From positions 33,549 through 97,548 of the forward strand of contig JBGCGC010000032.1 in assembly GCA_045110475.1 (NCBI GenBank): 64,000 nt of DNA, read 5' to 3'. A model generated the notes under the pieces. The model had not been told where the DNA came from. It saw only the letters and a list, made by a program, of their open reading frames with translations, and did no database searches. Positions 54,758 through 63,356 of this stretch are shown piece by piece; within the stretch, counting starts at the first letter, position 1; every line of letters begins with the position of its first letter. This DNA comes from Granulosicoccus sp045110475. Lineage in GTDB: Bacteria; Pseudomonadota; Gammaproteobacteria; Granulosicoccales; Granulosicoccaceae. The position numbers and the translations under genes were made by a program.

Positions 54758-55669
54758 ATGAATAAAAAAGTTGAAATAGTCGAGGTATCTCCCCGAGATG
54801 GGATACAAAATGAAGCAACGATTCTAACGACTGAAGAGAAAGTCGAGCTAGTGGGCAGGTCTGTTGCCAGTGGGGTCAGGCGCGTAGAGGTCACCAGCTT
54901 CGTCAATCCGAAACGTGTTCCTCAAATGGCTGATGCTGACGCCGTAGCGGCTGCGCTGCCACAAGTACCCGGTGTTCGGTATATCGGTTTGGCACTGAAC
55001 CGTCAGGGTTTTGAAAGGGCGCGTGCGGCTGCCCTGCACGAGGTTACCTACGTTGTCGTTGCCAGCGAAACGTTCAGTCAGCGTAATCAGGGCGTCACCG
55101 TTCAGCAGGGCATTGACAATTGGGCTGCGGTGGCATTGGACGCTCACGGCAACACACCGGTGGGTGTCGTCGTGGCGGCCTCCTTTGGATGCCCTTTTGA
55201 TGGCGAAGTGTCGCTGGATCATCTGTTACGCCTGGTTGAGGCCTGCATGAAGAGTAATCCTGTCGAGATCGGCCTGGCCGACACCATCGGTGTGGCTACG
55301 CCCAAAGACATCCACGAAAGGGTTGGCGCTGTACGTGATGCCTTTCCGGAGGCGTCCATCCGTTTGCACCTTCACGATACGCGCAACACCGGAATTGCCA
55401 ATGCATGGGCAGGTATCGAGGCTGGTGTTGCCAGTCTTGATTCCAGCATGGGGGGCGTGGGCGGATGTCCGTTTGCACCGAATGCAACTGGCAATATCGC
55501 CACTGAAGACTTGCTGTATTTGCTGGATCGTTCTGGTGTCGACACAGGCGTATCTCTGCAAGGCTCTATTGACACGGCCCTGTGGCTTGAAGAGCGTCTG
55601 GGGAAACCATCGCCCGGACTGTTAATGAAGGCGGGTGGTTTTCCCAACGCTTCCATCCATGCCTCGTGA
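54758..55669 (+). CDS. Hydroxymethylglutaryl-CoA lyase family protein
   Basis: 303-residue TIM-barrel lyase that cleaves HMG-CoA or related 3-hydroxy-3-methylacyl-CoAs to acetyl-CoA plus a keto acid. Catalytic Arg-Asp in VSPRDGIQNE, metal ligands in LHLHDTRNTG and the catalytic Cys in VGGCPFAPNATGN are present. ATG at 54758 was preferred to a GTG two codons upstream. Overlaps the GntR gene start by 4 bp. With the CoA-transferase it may handle a 3-hydroxy-3-methyl diacid such as HMG or citramalate. Confidence 0.88.
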   Translation: MNKKVEIVEVSPRDGIQNEATILTTEEKVELVGRSVASGVRRVEVTSFVNPKRVPQMADADAVAAALPQVPGVRYIGLALNRQGFERARAAALHEVTYVVVASETFSQRNQGVTVQQGIDNWAAVALDAHGNTPVGVVVAASFGCPFDGEVSLDHLLRLVEACMKSNPVEIGLADTIGVATPKDIHERVGAVRDAFPEASIRLHLHDTRNTGIANAWAGIEAGVASLDSSMGGVGGCPFAPNATGNIATEDLLYLLDRSGVDTGVSLQGSIDTALWLEERLGKPSPGLLMKAGGFPNASIHAS

Positions 55670-56310
55670 CAAAAGCTGGCAGTGATGCAGTAGCCAGCGC
55701 CTACGAGCAAATTCGCAATGAAATTGTCACCGGCGTTCTGGCTGAGCATGAACGTCTGACCGAGCGATCACTTTCTGAACGTCTGGGTCTCAGCCGCACA
55801 CCGGTACGCGCTGCGATAGCACGCCTTGTTCATGAAGGATTCATTGAGCAAGGGCAGGGCTATTCCACGCGAGTAGCACGTTTTCCTGAGGATGAGCTGG
55901 AGCAGATATTTCAGCTGCGTTTGCAGCTTGAGGGTTTTGCCGCCAGACGCGCAGCGCAGTTTGCCGATGATGCACAGATTGCTATATTGCGATCACTGGC
56001 TGCGCGTATGAGCGAACTGACTCCGCCAGAAAGTCAGGCTGAACACGCCGAACTCTCTTCGTGCAATGAGCAGTTTCATCGAACGATTGCCGAGGCGGCC
56101 CGGTCTCCACGCCTTCTGGCCATGTTGTCAGTGGCCGTTGATGTCGGCGTTGTAGCGCGTACCTACACCTTGTATTCGATGGACGACTTAAAGCGTAGCT
56201 CACGTCATCATCACGAAATAACGGATGCCATAGAGGCCGGTTCACCTGACTGGGCCGAGAGCGTCATGCGGTCGCACTTGCTGGCCGCTCAGGCGACAGT
56301 CAGTGGCTAG
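55666..56310 (+). CDS. GntR-family regulator, FCD subfamily
   Basis: 214 residues, GTG start inside the lyase stop (GTGA). An N-terminal winged helix has LTERSLSERLGLSRTPVRAAIARL, with the recognition helix at about 39-52. The C-terminal FCD domain (about 75-210) has EQIFQLRLQLEGFAARRAA and the metal/ligand His residues (NEQFHRTIAEAA, HHHEITDAI). It likely senses an organic acid and controls the divergent CoA-transferase/lyase genes and perhaps the long minus-strand run. Its stop codon is the TAG of a CTAG-flanked repeat. Confidence 0.92.
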   Translation: MTKAGSDAVASAYEQIRNEIVTGVLAEHERLTERSLSERLGLSRTPVRAAIARLVHEGFIEQGQGYSTRVARFPEDELEQIFQLRLQLEGFAARRAAQFADDAQIAILRSLAARMSELTPPESQAEHAELSSCNEQFHRTIAEAARSPRLLAMLSVAVDVGVVARTYTLYSMDDLKRSSRHHHEITDAIEAGSPDWAESVMRSHLLAAQATVSG

Positions 56311-56472
56311 CCTGGACTATTCATGAAGCCACCAGATTCTTCCGCGTCCCCTTTTCCTGTAGCGAATCCTGCTCAGTCGGAAATACAGTCTGTATTCCGC
56401 TCCTTCTCAGAATTCGCTACAGAAAAAGGGTCCGGTGAAAGAATCAGGCGTTTCACGAATAGTCCAGGCTAG
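56307..56472. mobile_element. CTAG-flanked palindromic repeat, full copy (B)
   Basis: 158-bp element (56311-56468), the same length as copy A, with ends CCTGGACTATTCATGAA and TTCACGAATAGTCCAGG. CTAG flanks on both sides. Centre AATACAGTCTGTATT (56382-56396). Its asymmetric interior matches the reverse complement of copy A, so the two are inserted in opposite orientation. The left CTAG contains the stop codon of the GntR gene; the right end is 10 bp from the stop of the convergent DUF1996 gene. Confidence 0.85.
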
Positions 56473-56481
56473 GAGTCTGAG

Positions 56482-58185
56482 CTATTTTTCAAGCAATACG
56501 CCAAACGGTGTCCGATCTGTTTCAGGTGAAAGCGTTACGCTATTGGCATAGACAGGCGCGCCTTCAGGTGACAAAAAACGCTCAGGCAGTTGATTGCGAA
56601 ACTGGAGAAATCCATCTTCTTCGCCATTGAATTCACAGGAACCTTTCATTTCACGATTGCAAAGAACAATTCTGTCCATAGTCTCTTCATCCCACGCGGC
56701 GAAGTAGTCAGCATGGAGGCTGCTGCCTTGCATCTGTGGATTGTGATCTGATGAGAGATACCACTGGCTGCTGAACGGCACGTCATAGGTAATGCTGTAA
56801 ATCAGTTGTGGGATCCGATAAGGGTGTGAGGCAGGGCAGTCACTGGGTGTCTCTTGTGAGGCAACTGCGTATGACAGATGAGAAGTATTGTCTTCGCTGG
56901 ACAAAACGGGTGTTCCGTTTTGCTCCACTTGCAGGCACATCGGAAACGAAATTGTAAAGTGCAGGGCAGAGTTGCCATTGACAGAGTCCTCGTCAATGCG
57001 GAAATTCCAGGGGCCGCTGTTTGGCACTTGCTGGTTTGCCAGCATTTGCAGCCCTGTTGGAATAGGCATGATCGTGGCTCGATCGAAACCCGCAGTCGTC
57101 GAAAAGCTTTTATAGTAGACAAACACGCTTTCCGGAAGCATCGTTTCGTCTTGCGCATTAAACAAGGCCGGTGCCCAGTAGGCAGACTTGTTGTTTAGCC
57201 CGCCCTCACAGCTTGCATTGCCTGTCGTCAGGAGCGATTCACCCGTAGAGTATGCATCGGTTTGTGTGTTTCCCCAGAACATGTGTAGATGTGCCGCTGC
57301 CTTTTCACCGGGATAGACAACAGGGTCATCGTGAGAATAATGGGAAACCGGGCAGTACACGCGTGTGCCATGTGCTTGTTCTGCAACCGTTTCACTGCTG
57401 GTGTCCATTGCCGTTCGTCGGTTAGTACCTGCTGTGATTGTTGGCAAGGTATTGCCTGAGGGATTGGTTGGCAGAAGTAACCGAAGTGCGCTGTCGGGTT
57501 GTGCGTCAGGAAGTATGATTGCCCACATGCCTTCCCAGCTCGACAACACACTACTACTATTGATCAGATCGTATTTGGTGCCCGTGTATCGCCAGGCTGT
57601 CTTCTGAAAGATAGCGTTTGTAGTGGCATCGGCAAGAGTACATCCGCCTTGCGCATTGTCAATGTTGCAAGCTTGATTATCGGTGACATGGACATTGCCC
57701 CACAGATAAGCATCAGCATGAGGAATCCCCATCATGTTGTATTGCAGTTCACCTGCGCGTTCAGCGGCGTATTCCAGAGGCGCCTCAGTACAGCGGTTTG
57801 ACAATCCCGGGCAAACGGAACTGGTCACAGGTGATATTTCCTGACTATCGGACGGCATGGATAGCACTCGATCTCCCCCGGTTGCGTGAGCTATCCAGTA
57901 TCCCAAACCCGGAATCATGACACTGTCAGCACGAAGCGTACTGTAGGTATTGTTGGCCGGATTGTAGGCATACAGTATCCAGTTATCACCGTACGACCCA
58001 TCAGTGCCCATATCGTCGCCAAGCACATCCTCTACGGTAGATGCACCAGCGGGTGCTGCGCAAGGCAGACTGATTTGATGCCACTGGTTTTCCGGCAGTA
58101 GGTAAGTGTCCGTGCAATCAGCGAAGGCATTGCCGGCAGGGAGCAGTAAAACAAGCGCCAGAGTAAAGAGTCGTAAGGCCATCAT
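56482..58185 (-). CDS. Secreted DUF1996-domain protein
   Basis: 567 residues with a Sec signal peptide (about 1-22, ending AFA). Residues about 25-250 are a domain of unknown type, rich in Trp/Tyr/Gly (repeated WHQISLP, GYWIAH, GMWAIILP stretches). From about 275 a DUF1996 domain runs almost to the end, with its hallmark SHYSHDDPVVYPGEKAAAHL then HMFWGNTQTDA, and the SAYWAPALF motif. The His/Asp cluster looks like a metal or substrate site, but no activity is established for the family, which is best known from fungi and actinomycetes. Several paired Cys fit a periplasmic or extracellular protein. No cognate partner is adjacent. Confidence 0.75.
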   Translation of the reverse strand: MMALRLFTLALVLLLPAGNAFADCTDTYLLPENQWHQISLPCAAPAGASTVEDVLGDDMGTDGSYGDNWILYAYNPANNTYSTLRADSVMIPGLGYWIAHATGGDRVLSMPSDSQEISPVTSSVCPGLSNRCTEAPLEYAAERAGELQYNMMGIPHADAYLWGNVHVTDNQACNIDNAQGGCTLADATTNAIFQKTAWRYTGTKYDLINSSSVLSSWEGMWAIILPDAQPDSALRLLLPTNPSGNTLPTITAGTNRRTAMDTSSETVAEQAHGTRVYCPVSHYSHDDPVVYPGEKAAAHLHMFWGNTQTDAYSTGESLLTTGNASCEGGLNNKSAYWAPALFNAQDETMLPESVFVYYKSFSTTAGFDRATIMPIPTGLQMLANQQVPNSGPWNFRIDEDSVNGNSALHFTISFPMCLQVEQNGTPVLSSEDNTSHLSYAVASQETPSDCPASHPYRIPQLIYSITYDVPFSSQWYLSSDHNPQMQGSSLHADYFAAWDEETMDRIVLCNREMKGSCEFNGEEDGFLQFRNQLPERFLSPEGAPVYANSVTLSPETDRTPFGVLLEK

Positions 58186-58428
58186 CTATTTTCTGTTGTC
58201 GAATTTCGTTTGCTTACATTACCTGAGCGATAGTCATCTGCCAGTTTTATGGCTGAATAGCAATAAAACTGCACGTCGGAACGAGAACAGGATTAGCCAT
58301 AGGGAATGGCGATGCAGGGGTTGGCCTGCAGGAAGAATCTGGATTGGGCGCCTGACGTTGCTTCATGAATAAATCACGCTGGGCGCACCCACGTTCGAAT
58401 ATCCGGACCTTGCCGCGGACTCCGTCGT

Positions 58429-59172
58429 TTATGGAAGTGCCAAATCGACGTAGTCGCCACGGGTACGCAGGGTAACGTCAACGTTGTCGTCAGTTCTGTT
58501 TCTCCAGAACCAGCCATGGTTGCCTGTAAAGGCCGCCACCAACTGACCGGATTGTCCGGGCACTGACCGGCCTTTCTCGTAACTGATGCTTTGTCCATTG
58601 CCATCCCCGTGTGTGTCATGGTTGACAACGGCGCCGTTGGCGGTCCATTCAAACTCGGCAATCGCGCCTTCGTTCATGACGAGCTTTACCTCGACTCCCT
58701 GACCGGGTACCAGCGTGTAGCTGACCTCGTCGCGCCAGGTGGCAAGTTCTACAACAGGTTGGGCTGATGCTTCAGATGCCGTTTGCGCAGAGGTTTGTGC
58801 TGCGCTCGTCAGGGTGCCTGCTTCGACGGCTGCAGTAAGAGCGGCAAGCTGCGTCTGTATGGCATCGAGTTTCTGATGAATTTCCGGATCGGCGACACCA
58901 GCTTGGGCGTTCTGTGCCACAAGAGCCGCTGCGTCAGCATCGGCCTCGGCGTGCAGTTGCTCCTTAATGTGGCCCATTTGCGTCAGTCCAAGCAGGTGCC
59001 CGACACCGGTTGGATCCACGCCGTACTCCGCCGGCAACCAAATGAACGTCAGGATGCCTCCGGCGACGACGGCTGCCCCCAGAGTGGCTTTGATCAAACC
59101 ACCGGGGGTGGCTCCGACATCTTGCACTTGTGATGTTGCAGAAACCGCTCTCTGGCGTGTGTTGGATGGCAT
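58429..59172 (-). CDS. Transmembrane anchor protein (HupE-associated)
   Basis: 247 residues: cytoplasmic tail 1-26, one membrane helix about 27-48 (TLGAAVVAGGILTFIWLP), an Ala/Gln-rich, probably coiled-coil stretch about 70-135, and a beta-rich periplasmic domain about 145-247 with aromatic patches (FTGNHGWFWRNRTDDNVDV). It directly follows the HupE/UreJ-like gene (25 bp gap). I know no biochemical role. The periplasmic domain may bind a ligand or metal for the neighbouring membrane protein. Confidence 0.6.
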   Translation of the reverse strand: MPSNTRQRAVSATSQVQDVGATPGGLIKATLGAAVVAGGILTFIWLPAEYGVDPTGVGHLLGLTQMGHIKEQLHAEADADAAALVAQNAQAGVADPEIHQKLDAIQTQLAALTAAVEAGTLTSAAQTSAQTASEASAQPVVELATWRDEVSYTLVPGQGVEVKLVMNEGAIAEFEWTANGAVVNHDTHGDGNGQSISYEKGRSVPGQSGQLVAAFTGNHGWFWRNRTDDNVDVTLRTRGDYVDLALP

Positions 59173-59197
59173 TGGTTAGTTTTTTCCGTCAATGGAT

Positions 59198-59929
59198 CTA
59201 GTGAACGTGAGCGAGTTCTGAGACAACAAAACCTGCAATCTGAAACCCCATTAGGGTAAAGCCTGCTGCCATCATTGTTACGTTTGCCGTATAAGCCTGG
59301 TGTGCAAATGAAGCAGTGGCACGCCAATACCTCATCACTAACAGGATAGCCGCCAGTGCTAGTAGCTGGCCAATCTCTACTCCCACATTAAAGGCCAGAA
59401 GATTGGGTACCAGTCCGTCGGCAGAAATTTCGTACTCGATAATTTTTGAAGCAAGCCCGAACCCGTGTAATAAACCAAATATCAATGTGGCGATCCGTGT
59501 ATCCGGTTGAAATCCGAACCACAACCTAAATGCCCCCAGATTGTCCAGCGCCTTGTATACAACCGAAAAACCGATGATTGCATCGATGACAAAACTGTTG
59601 ATGCCAAAGTCGAAGTAAACACCTGCGAGCATGGTGATGGAATGCCCGACTGCAAACAGACTGACATACAAGGCGATCTGTTTCATGCCATACAAAAAGA
59701 AAATAACGCCTAGCAAGAACAGGATGTGGTCGTAGCCGGTAACCATGTGCTTGGCGCCCAGATAGACGAACGGTATGATCTTAATTCCGGTGATTTCCTG
59801 TATGTACCCCTTGTCACCTTCGGTAACGGCATGTGCCAGCGCAAAATCGCTCCACAGGAGCATCAGTATTGCCAGCGCCAGCAATGGTAGAAACAGGCGT
59901 TTCGGGTGAGGTACGACAGAGAGTGGCAT
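59198..59929 (-). CDS. HupE/UreJ-family membrane protein
   Basis: 243 residues: an N-terminal signal-like helix (LFLPLLALAILMLLWSDFALA), then about six helices. Conserved polar motifs are TGYDHILFLLGVIFF, VGHSITML, LLHGFGLASKI and FNVGVEIGQL, matching the HupE/UreJ nickel/cobalt-carrier-like family. The His and Glu inside helices could pass a metal ion. The frame is open 34 codons further upstream; ATG at 59929 places the hydrophobic segment at the normal position. No hydrogenase or urease genes are near, so nickel transport is not supported by context. Confidence 0.72.
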   Translation of the reverse strand: MPLSVVPHPKRLFLPLLALAILMLLWSDFALAHAVTEGDKGYIQEITGIKIIPFVYLGAKHMVTGYDHILFLLGVIFFLYGMKQIALYVSLFAVGHSITMLAGVYFDFGINSFVIDAIIGFSVVYKALDNLGAFRLWFGFQPDTRIATLIFGLLHGFGLASKIIEYEISADGLVPNLLAFNVGVEIGQLLALAAILLVMRYWRATASFAHQAYTANVTMMAAGFTLMGFQIAGFVVSELAHVH

Positions 59930-60347
59930 TGCAAACCGAGTCAATAGGGTTAGATGGTGGATTGTACTATCAAAACCAGATGGCAGACGTTTATCGGGTA
60001 GTGCGATTACTGACCGAGTTGTCCGCAGCACTGCGGGATTCGTCTACCTATGGTTTGTGCAAGAGGTGACAATGAACGCCATTACTACCTTGACAGCAGA
60101 ACCGGTTGCGTAAAAAGTCACGTAGCTGCATGAAACGAATTTTCAGTCAGCATCAGCAGTCGTCTTTTCCTCACAAATAACAGCAGGCTGACTATCAGTA
60201 TGACCCCGTAAAAGCGATCATCATTCACAGGTACGAAACGCTGCATAACACCCGTTGTGGATGATCTGGACGACACAAACCGTTAGGCTTCACTGCATAA
60301 TTTTGCAACGCCCGTATCTGTCGTGGGCAAATGATAAGGAGTGTCTC
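59930..60347. other. Intergenic region before mipA
   Basis: 418 bp between divergent genes. Frames here are short and have no recognisable domain. The only ordered piece near the mipA side is TGCATAATTTTGCA (about 60294-60307), which could hold a -10 (CATAAT). No confident promoter or terminator. Confidence 0.4.
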
Positions 60348-61265
60348 ATGACCACACAAAGTAGCGCATTGGAATATCCGGGCCTGATCGGACAGCACGG
60401 TTCTAATAAAAGACGTCTTGCATCGCAAGAACAGGCATGCAACAAGCGGGTTCGATTGACATCGCTAGCGGCATTCTTGTTACTTGTATCCACGGGAACT
60501 GTAATGGCACAAGAGCGTTCGCCAGAACATGACGCGTTTGAAATTACATTAAGTGCCGGTGTGGTGTCTGCGCCTGCCTATCGAGGTAGTGATGACTACC
60601 AGGTAAGTGTGTTGCCCAACGTTACGCTCAAATATCAGGATCGTTTATCGGTCTCCTTTCGAGGTATCAAATACTCGGCTATTTCCCGAGGTGGCTGGGT
60701 GGCTGGTCCGGTTTTATCCTATGACTTTGGTCGCGAAGAGGAGATCGACGACAACCCGTTCGCTATCTCTACTGATGACTCAACTGATCTGATCGGCTTG
60801 GGCGATGTTGATGGCACGCTTCAACTGGGTGGTTTTATCGAGTACGAAATACGTTCACTTAGCGCAAAGCTAGAATTGCATCAAGGACTTGATGGCGGGC
60901 ACGACGGATTGTTCGGTGAAGCAAGTATCAGTTATCGTGGGCAGTTGACGGCTGTCGGACGCCCGGCGTTCTATTCCATAGGACCCGCTTTGTCGTTTGC
61001 TGACGATGCCTATAACAGTGCATTCTTTGATATATCGTCAGTTCAGTCCGAGGCATCGGGTCTGAGCCCATTCAATGCAGAGGGAGGTATCAGCTCTTTT
61101 GGGTTGCACGCTTCACTGTTCATGCCCCTGTCTCAAACGACATCTCTTGTCGCCTTTGGTCAATATGATCAACTTGCTGGTGATGTAGCAGACTCATCTA
61201 TCGTGACCGAACGGGGATCTAAGGATCAGGTAACCACCGGCTTTTTCGTCAACTACCGCTTCTGA
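60348..61265 (+). CDS. MipA/OmpV-family outer-membrane protein
   Basis: 305 residues. ATG at 60348 follows AAGGAG by six bases; the frame is open further upstream without a ribosome site. A hydrophobic signal core (SLAAFLLLVSTGTVMA) lies at about 37-52, preceded by an unusually long polar N-region of about 35 residues. The mature part is a beta-barrel of alternating strands with SAPAYRGSDDYQVSVLPNV, GIKYSAISRGGWVAGPVLSY and a terminal aromatic TTGFFVNYRF, as in MipA/OmpV. Members include an MltA-interacting scaffold protein in Escherichia coli. Function here unknown. Confidence 0.85.
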   Translation: MTTQSSALEYPGLIGQHGSNKRRLASQEQACNKRVRLTSLAAFLLLVSTGTVMAQERSPEHDAFEITLSAGVVSAPAYRGSDDYQVSVLPNVTLKYQDRLSVSFRGIKYSAISRGGWVAGPVLSYDFGREEEIDDNPFAISTDDSTDLIGLGDVDGTLQLGGFIEYEIRSLSAKLELHQGLDGGHDGLFGEASISYRGQLTAVGRPAFYSIGPALSFADDAYNSAFFDISSVQSEASGLSPFNAEGGISSFGLHASLFMPLSQTTSLVAFGQYDQLAGDVADSSIVTERGSKDQVTTGFFVNYRF

Positions 61266-61347
61266 ATAGTCACGGGTAAATACCGTGTTACGTTTAACCG
61301 AAAAGAACACCCGACGGTTGGCAGGCACTTGCAATCGATTACTATTG

Positions 61348-61405
61348 TTATCGCTCACTATCGTTTGTTTTATCGCCCACTACCGTTTATCCCTCACTAC
61401 CGCTG
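61348..61405. repeat. Degenerate tandem repeat downstream of mipA
   Basis: TTATCGCTCACTATCGTTT (61348-61366), TTATCGCCCACTACCGTTT (61370-61388) and TTATCCCTCACTACCGCTG (61387-61405) are near-identical units with periods 22 and 17. They lie in the convergent gap between mipA and the LysR gene and run into the last codons of the latter. Confidence 0.6.
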
Positions 61406-62302
61406 AATAGGTGCTGCCCCCAGTCCATTTGGCCCCGCGAGAAAATCAAGAAAACTACGTACTTTTGCAGGTAAATAACTACGATCCGGATAGATCGCGT
61501 AGAGAGGTACGTTTGGCCACGGTGAGTCTGGCAGGACCGGCTCCAGCAGGCCACTGCTGAAATCATCGCTTGCAAGCCAGTGAGGCAGGAAGGCAAAGCC
61601 CATCCCTTCGCGGGCACAAAAGTGGATGAGCGTCTCGTTTCCGCTTTGCAGGATCGGCGATACACTGATGTCCATAGCAGCGTTGCCCTCGCCGAAACGG
61701 ATGCGTCCGCCTGTGACCATCTGGGAGTAGACAAGAAACGGCGCGCCCGTTAAATCTTCAGCAGAGTCTGGTCGGCCGTGGCGCTTAAGGAATGCTGGTG
61801 ACGCAACCAGTGGAAATCTGACTTGCGCCAAGGTGCGCGCTATAAGCCCCTCATCCAGTGACCTGGCGACACGCAAGGCCAGATCGAGCCCTTCCTCTAC
61901 GAGATTGATCTTTCTGCCACTGAGATCAAGATCGAGTACGACATCAGGATTTTCTGCGTGAAAGGCGGCGAAGATTCTGGCGAAAACCGGATTGGCCATC
62001 CAGACCGGCATGCTGACTTTCAGGGTGCCGGTGGCGGCCAGAGTTGCCTCGGATAATTGTGATTCGGCCTCCTCCAGCCCTTCCAGCAGGGGCCGGACGG
62101 TTGCAAGGTAACGAGCACCCGCTTCAGTCAGGCTGACGTTTCGGCTATTGCGATTGAGCAATCGCGCACCTACCCGGGCTTCTATGTGCTGGACATGCTT
62201 GCTGGTCATGGCAGGCGACAGACCCATGCGTTCCGACACAAAGGCAAAGCTCTTATGTTCTGCGACTGCGGCGAAGACTCGCAAGCTCAGGAGTGTGTCC
62301 AC
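61397..62302 (-). CDS. LysR-family transcriptional regulator
   Basis: 301 residues, GTG start after AAGGAAAG. The N-terminal winged HTH (LRVFAAVAEHKSFAFVSERM, LSPAMTSKHVQHIEARVGAR) and the effector domain (about 90-295, TGTLKVSMPVWMANPVFARI and VVLDLDLSGRKINLVEEGLD) are those of the aromatic/DmlR-like LysR subgroup. Divergent from the VOC dioxygenase gene with a 144-bp gap holding an ATCATC/GATGAT inverted repeat, the usual arrangement for a LysR regulator and its target. Confidence 0.92.
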   Translation of the reverse strand: MDTLLSLRVFAAVAEHKSFAFVSERMGLSPAMTSKHVQHIEARVGARLLNRNSRNVSLTEAGARYLATVRPLLEGLEEAESQLSEATLAATGTLKVSMPVWMANPVFARIFAAFHAENPDVVLDLDLSGRKINLVEEGLDLALRVARSLDEGLIARTLAQVRFPLVASPAFLKRHGRPDSAEDLTGAPFLVYSQMVTGGRIRFGEGNAAMDISVSPILQSGNETLIHFCAREGMGFAFLPHWLASDDFSSGLLEPVLPDSPWPNVPLYAIYPDRSYLPAKVRSFLDFLAGPNGLGAAPIQR

Positions 62303-62325
62303 GTTACTTTCCTTTTAAGAAACAT

Positions 62326-62349
62326 ATCATCAATTATTTCATAGATGAT
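62326..62349. promoter_or_regulatory. Putative LysR operator
   Basis: ATCATC (62326-62331) and GATGAT (62344-62349) form an inverted repeat with a 12-bp AT-rich spacer, 23 bp upstream of the LysR start and about 100 bp upstream of the VOC gene. Position and symmetry suit an autoregulatory LysR box. Confidence 0.45.
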
Positions 62350-62446
62350 CTTCTAATAGGAAATCAATAGTATGTTTTTAACGTAATGACTTCTAAATCC
62401 AGCCGCTACGGGATTTGCTCCCCAGCGCAATAAAAAGGACACAACC

Positions 62447-63346
62447 ATGCAAACTGAAGCGTTAGAACTAGCCAGACAATCCGCCCAATCCGGTCAGGCT
62501 GAATGCCTGTCATGGGGCGTACTGGAGGTTCAGGTCACAGATCTTGAACGAACCCTGCAATTCTGGTCGAGTGCGCTAGGGTTGCGTGTACGCAAACAAA
62601 CTCGTGATTCGGCGTCTTTGGGAACCGCGAACAAGACGCTTCTTAAGTTTCATGCGGGTGCCACAAAGCCTGCCGATATGGGCTATCTGGGGATGTATCA
62701 CGTGGCCATTGGTGTGCCAGATCAACAGGAATTTTCTCGAATTCTGGCGCGTTTAATGTCAATGCGTGTTGCTGTGGCACCGGTTGATCACCTGATGTCC
62801 AAAGCGATCTACGTTCATGATCCGGATGGACTCGAGATCGAGATTGCACTTGAGACACCGGAACGCTTTGGCCGCTTTGGCGATATGTCCCGCGGCGTCG
62901 TCATGTTTGACACTGAAGGGCGCACACATAATGGCAGGGAGCGTCTGGATGTAGAGGGCGAGCTTGCGCACGCACGTGGAGCGGATCTTCTGGCACCGAT
63001 ATCAGGTGATGCCTTCCTTGCTCATCTGCATCTCAAGGTATCGGATCTTGAATCTGCTGCGAACTGGTATGGAGGACTCGGATTTGCAAGAAATCTGATG
63101 CTGCCAGAATTTGGTCTTGCCGATATGGGGGCTGGTGGCGCATATACACATCGCCTGGCTATGAACATCTGGGCAGGATCCAATCTGAGTCCTGCACCGG
63201 CAGACATGGCACGGTTGATCCGTTATGAGCTTCACGTTAATGATCCAGTGGTATTGGTTAATGCCCACGGCCTGCAAGCGACAGAGACAGGATTTGCAGG
63301 CCATGACCCTGCCGGCATCGAAGTGTCTTTGAACTTTAATTACTAG
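62447..63346 (+). CDS. VOC-family extradiol dioxygenase (catechol-2,3-dioxygenase-like)
   Basis: 299 residues made of two vicinal-oxygen-chelate modules (about 20-135 and 190-298). Seen: VLEVQVTDLERTLQFWSSAL, YLGMYHVAIGVPDQQEF, YVHDPDGLEIEIALE, and in the second half LHLKVSDLESAANWYGGLGF and a GIEVSLNFN ending. His/Glu metal ligands are distributed as in CatE/YfiE-type ring-cleavage enzymes. Probably Fe(II)- or Mn-dependent; a glyoxalase-type role cannot be excluded. Divergent from the LysR gene and 10 bp ahead of the cytochrome gene. Confidence 0.82.
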   Translation: MQTEALELARQSAQSGQAECLSWGVLEVQVTDLERTLQFWSSALGLRVRKQTRDSASLGTANKTLLKFHAGATKPADMGYLGMYHVAIGVPDQQEFSRILARLMSMRVAVAPVDHLMSKAIYVHDPDGLEIEIALETPERFGRFGDMSRGVVMFDTEGRTHNGRERLDVEGELAHARGADLLAPISGDAFLAHLHLKVSDLESAANWYGGLGFARNLMLPEFGLADMGAGGAYTHRLAMNIWAGSNLSPAPADMARLIRYELHVNDPVVLVNAHGLQATETGFAGHDPAGIEVSLNFNY

Positions 63347-63356
63347 GAGTAAATGC

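Noticed and set aside
58360..58390. Possible fifth, degenerate CTAG-type repeat (TTCATGAATAA followed by CTGG)
   Set aside because: Only about 11 bases match the end consensus, with no partner end, no CTAG and no central palindrome.
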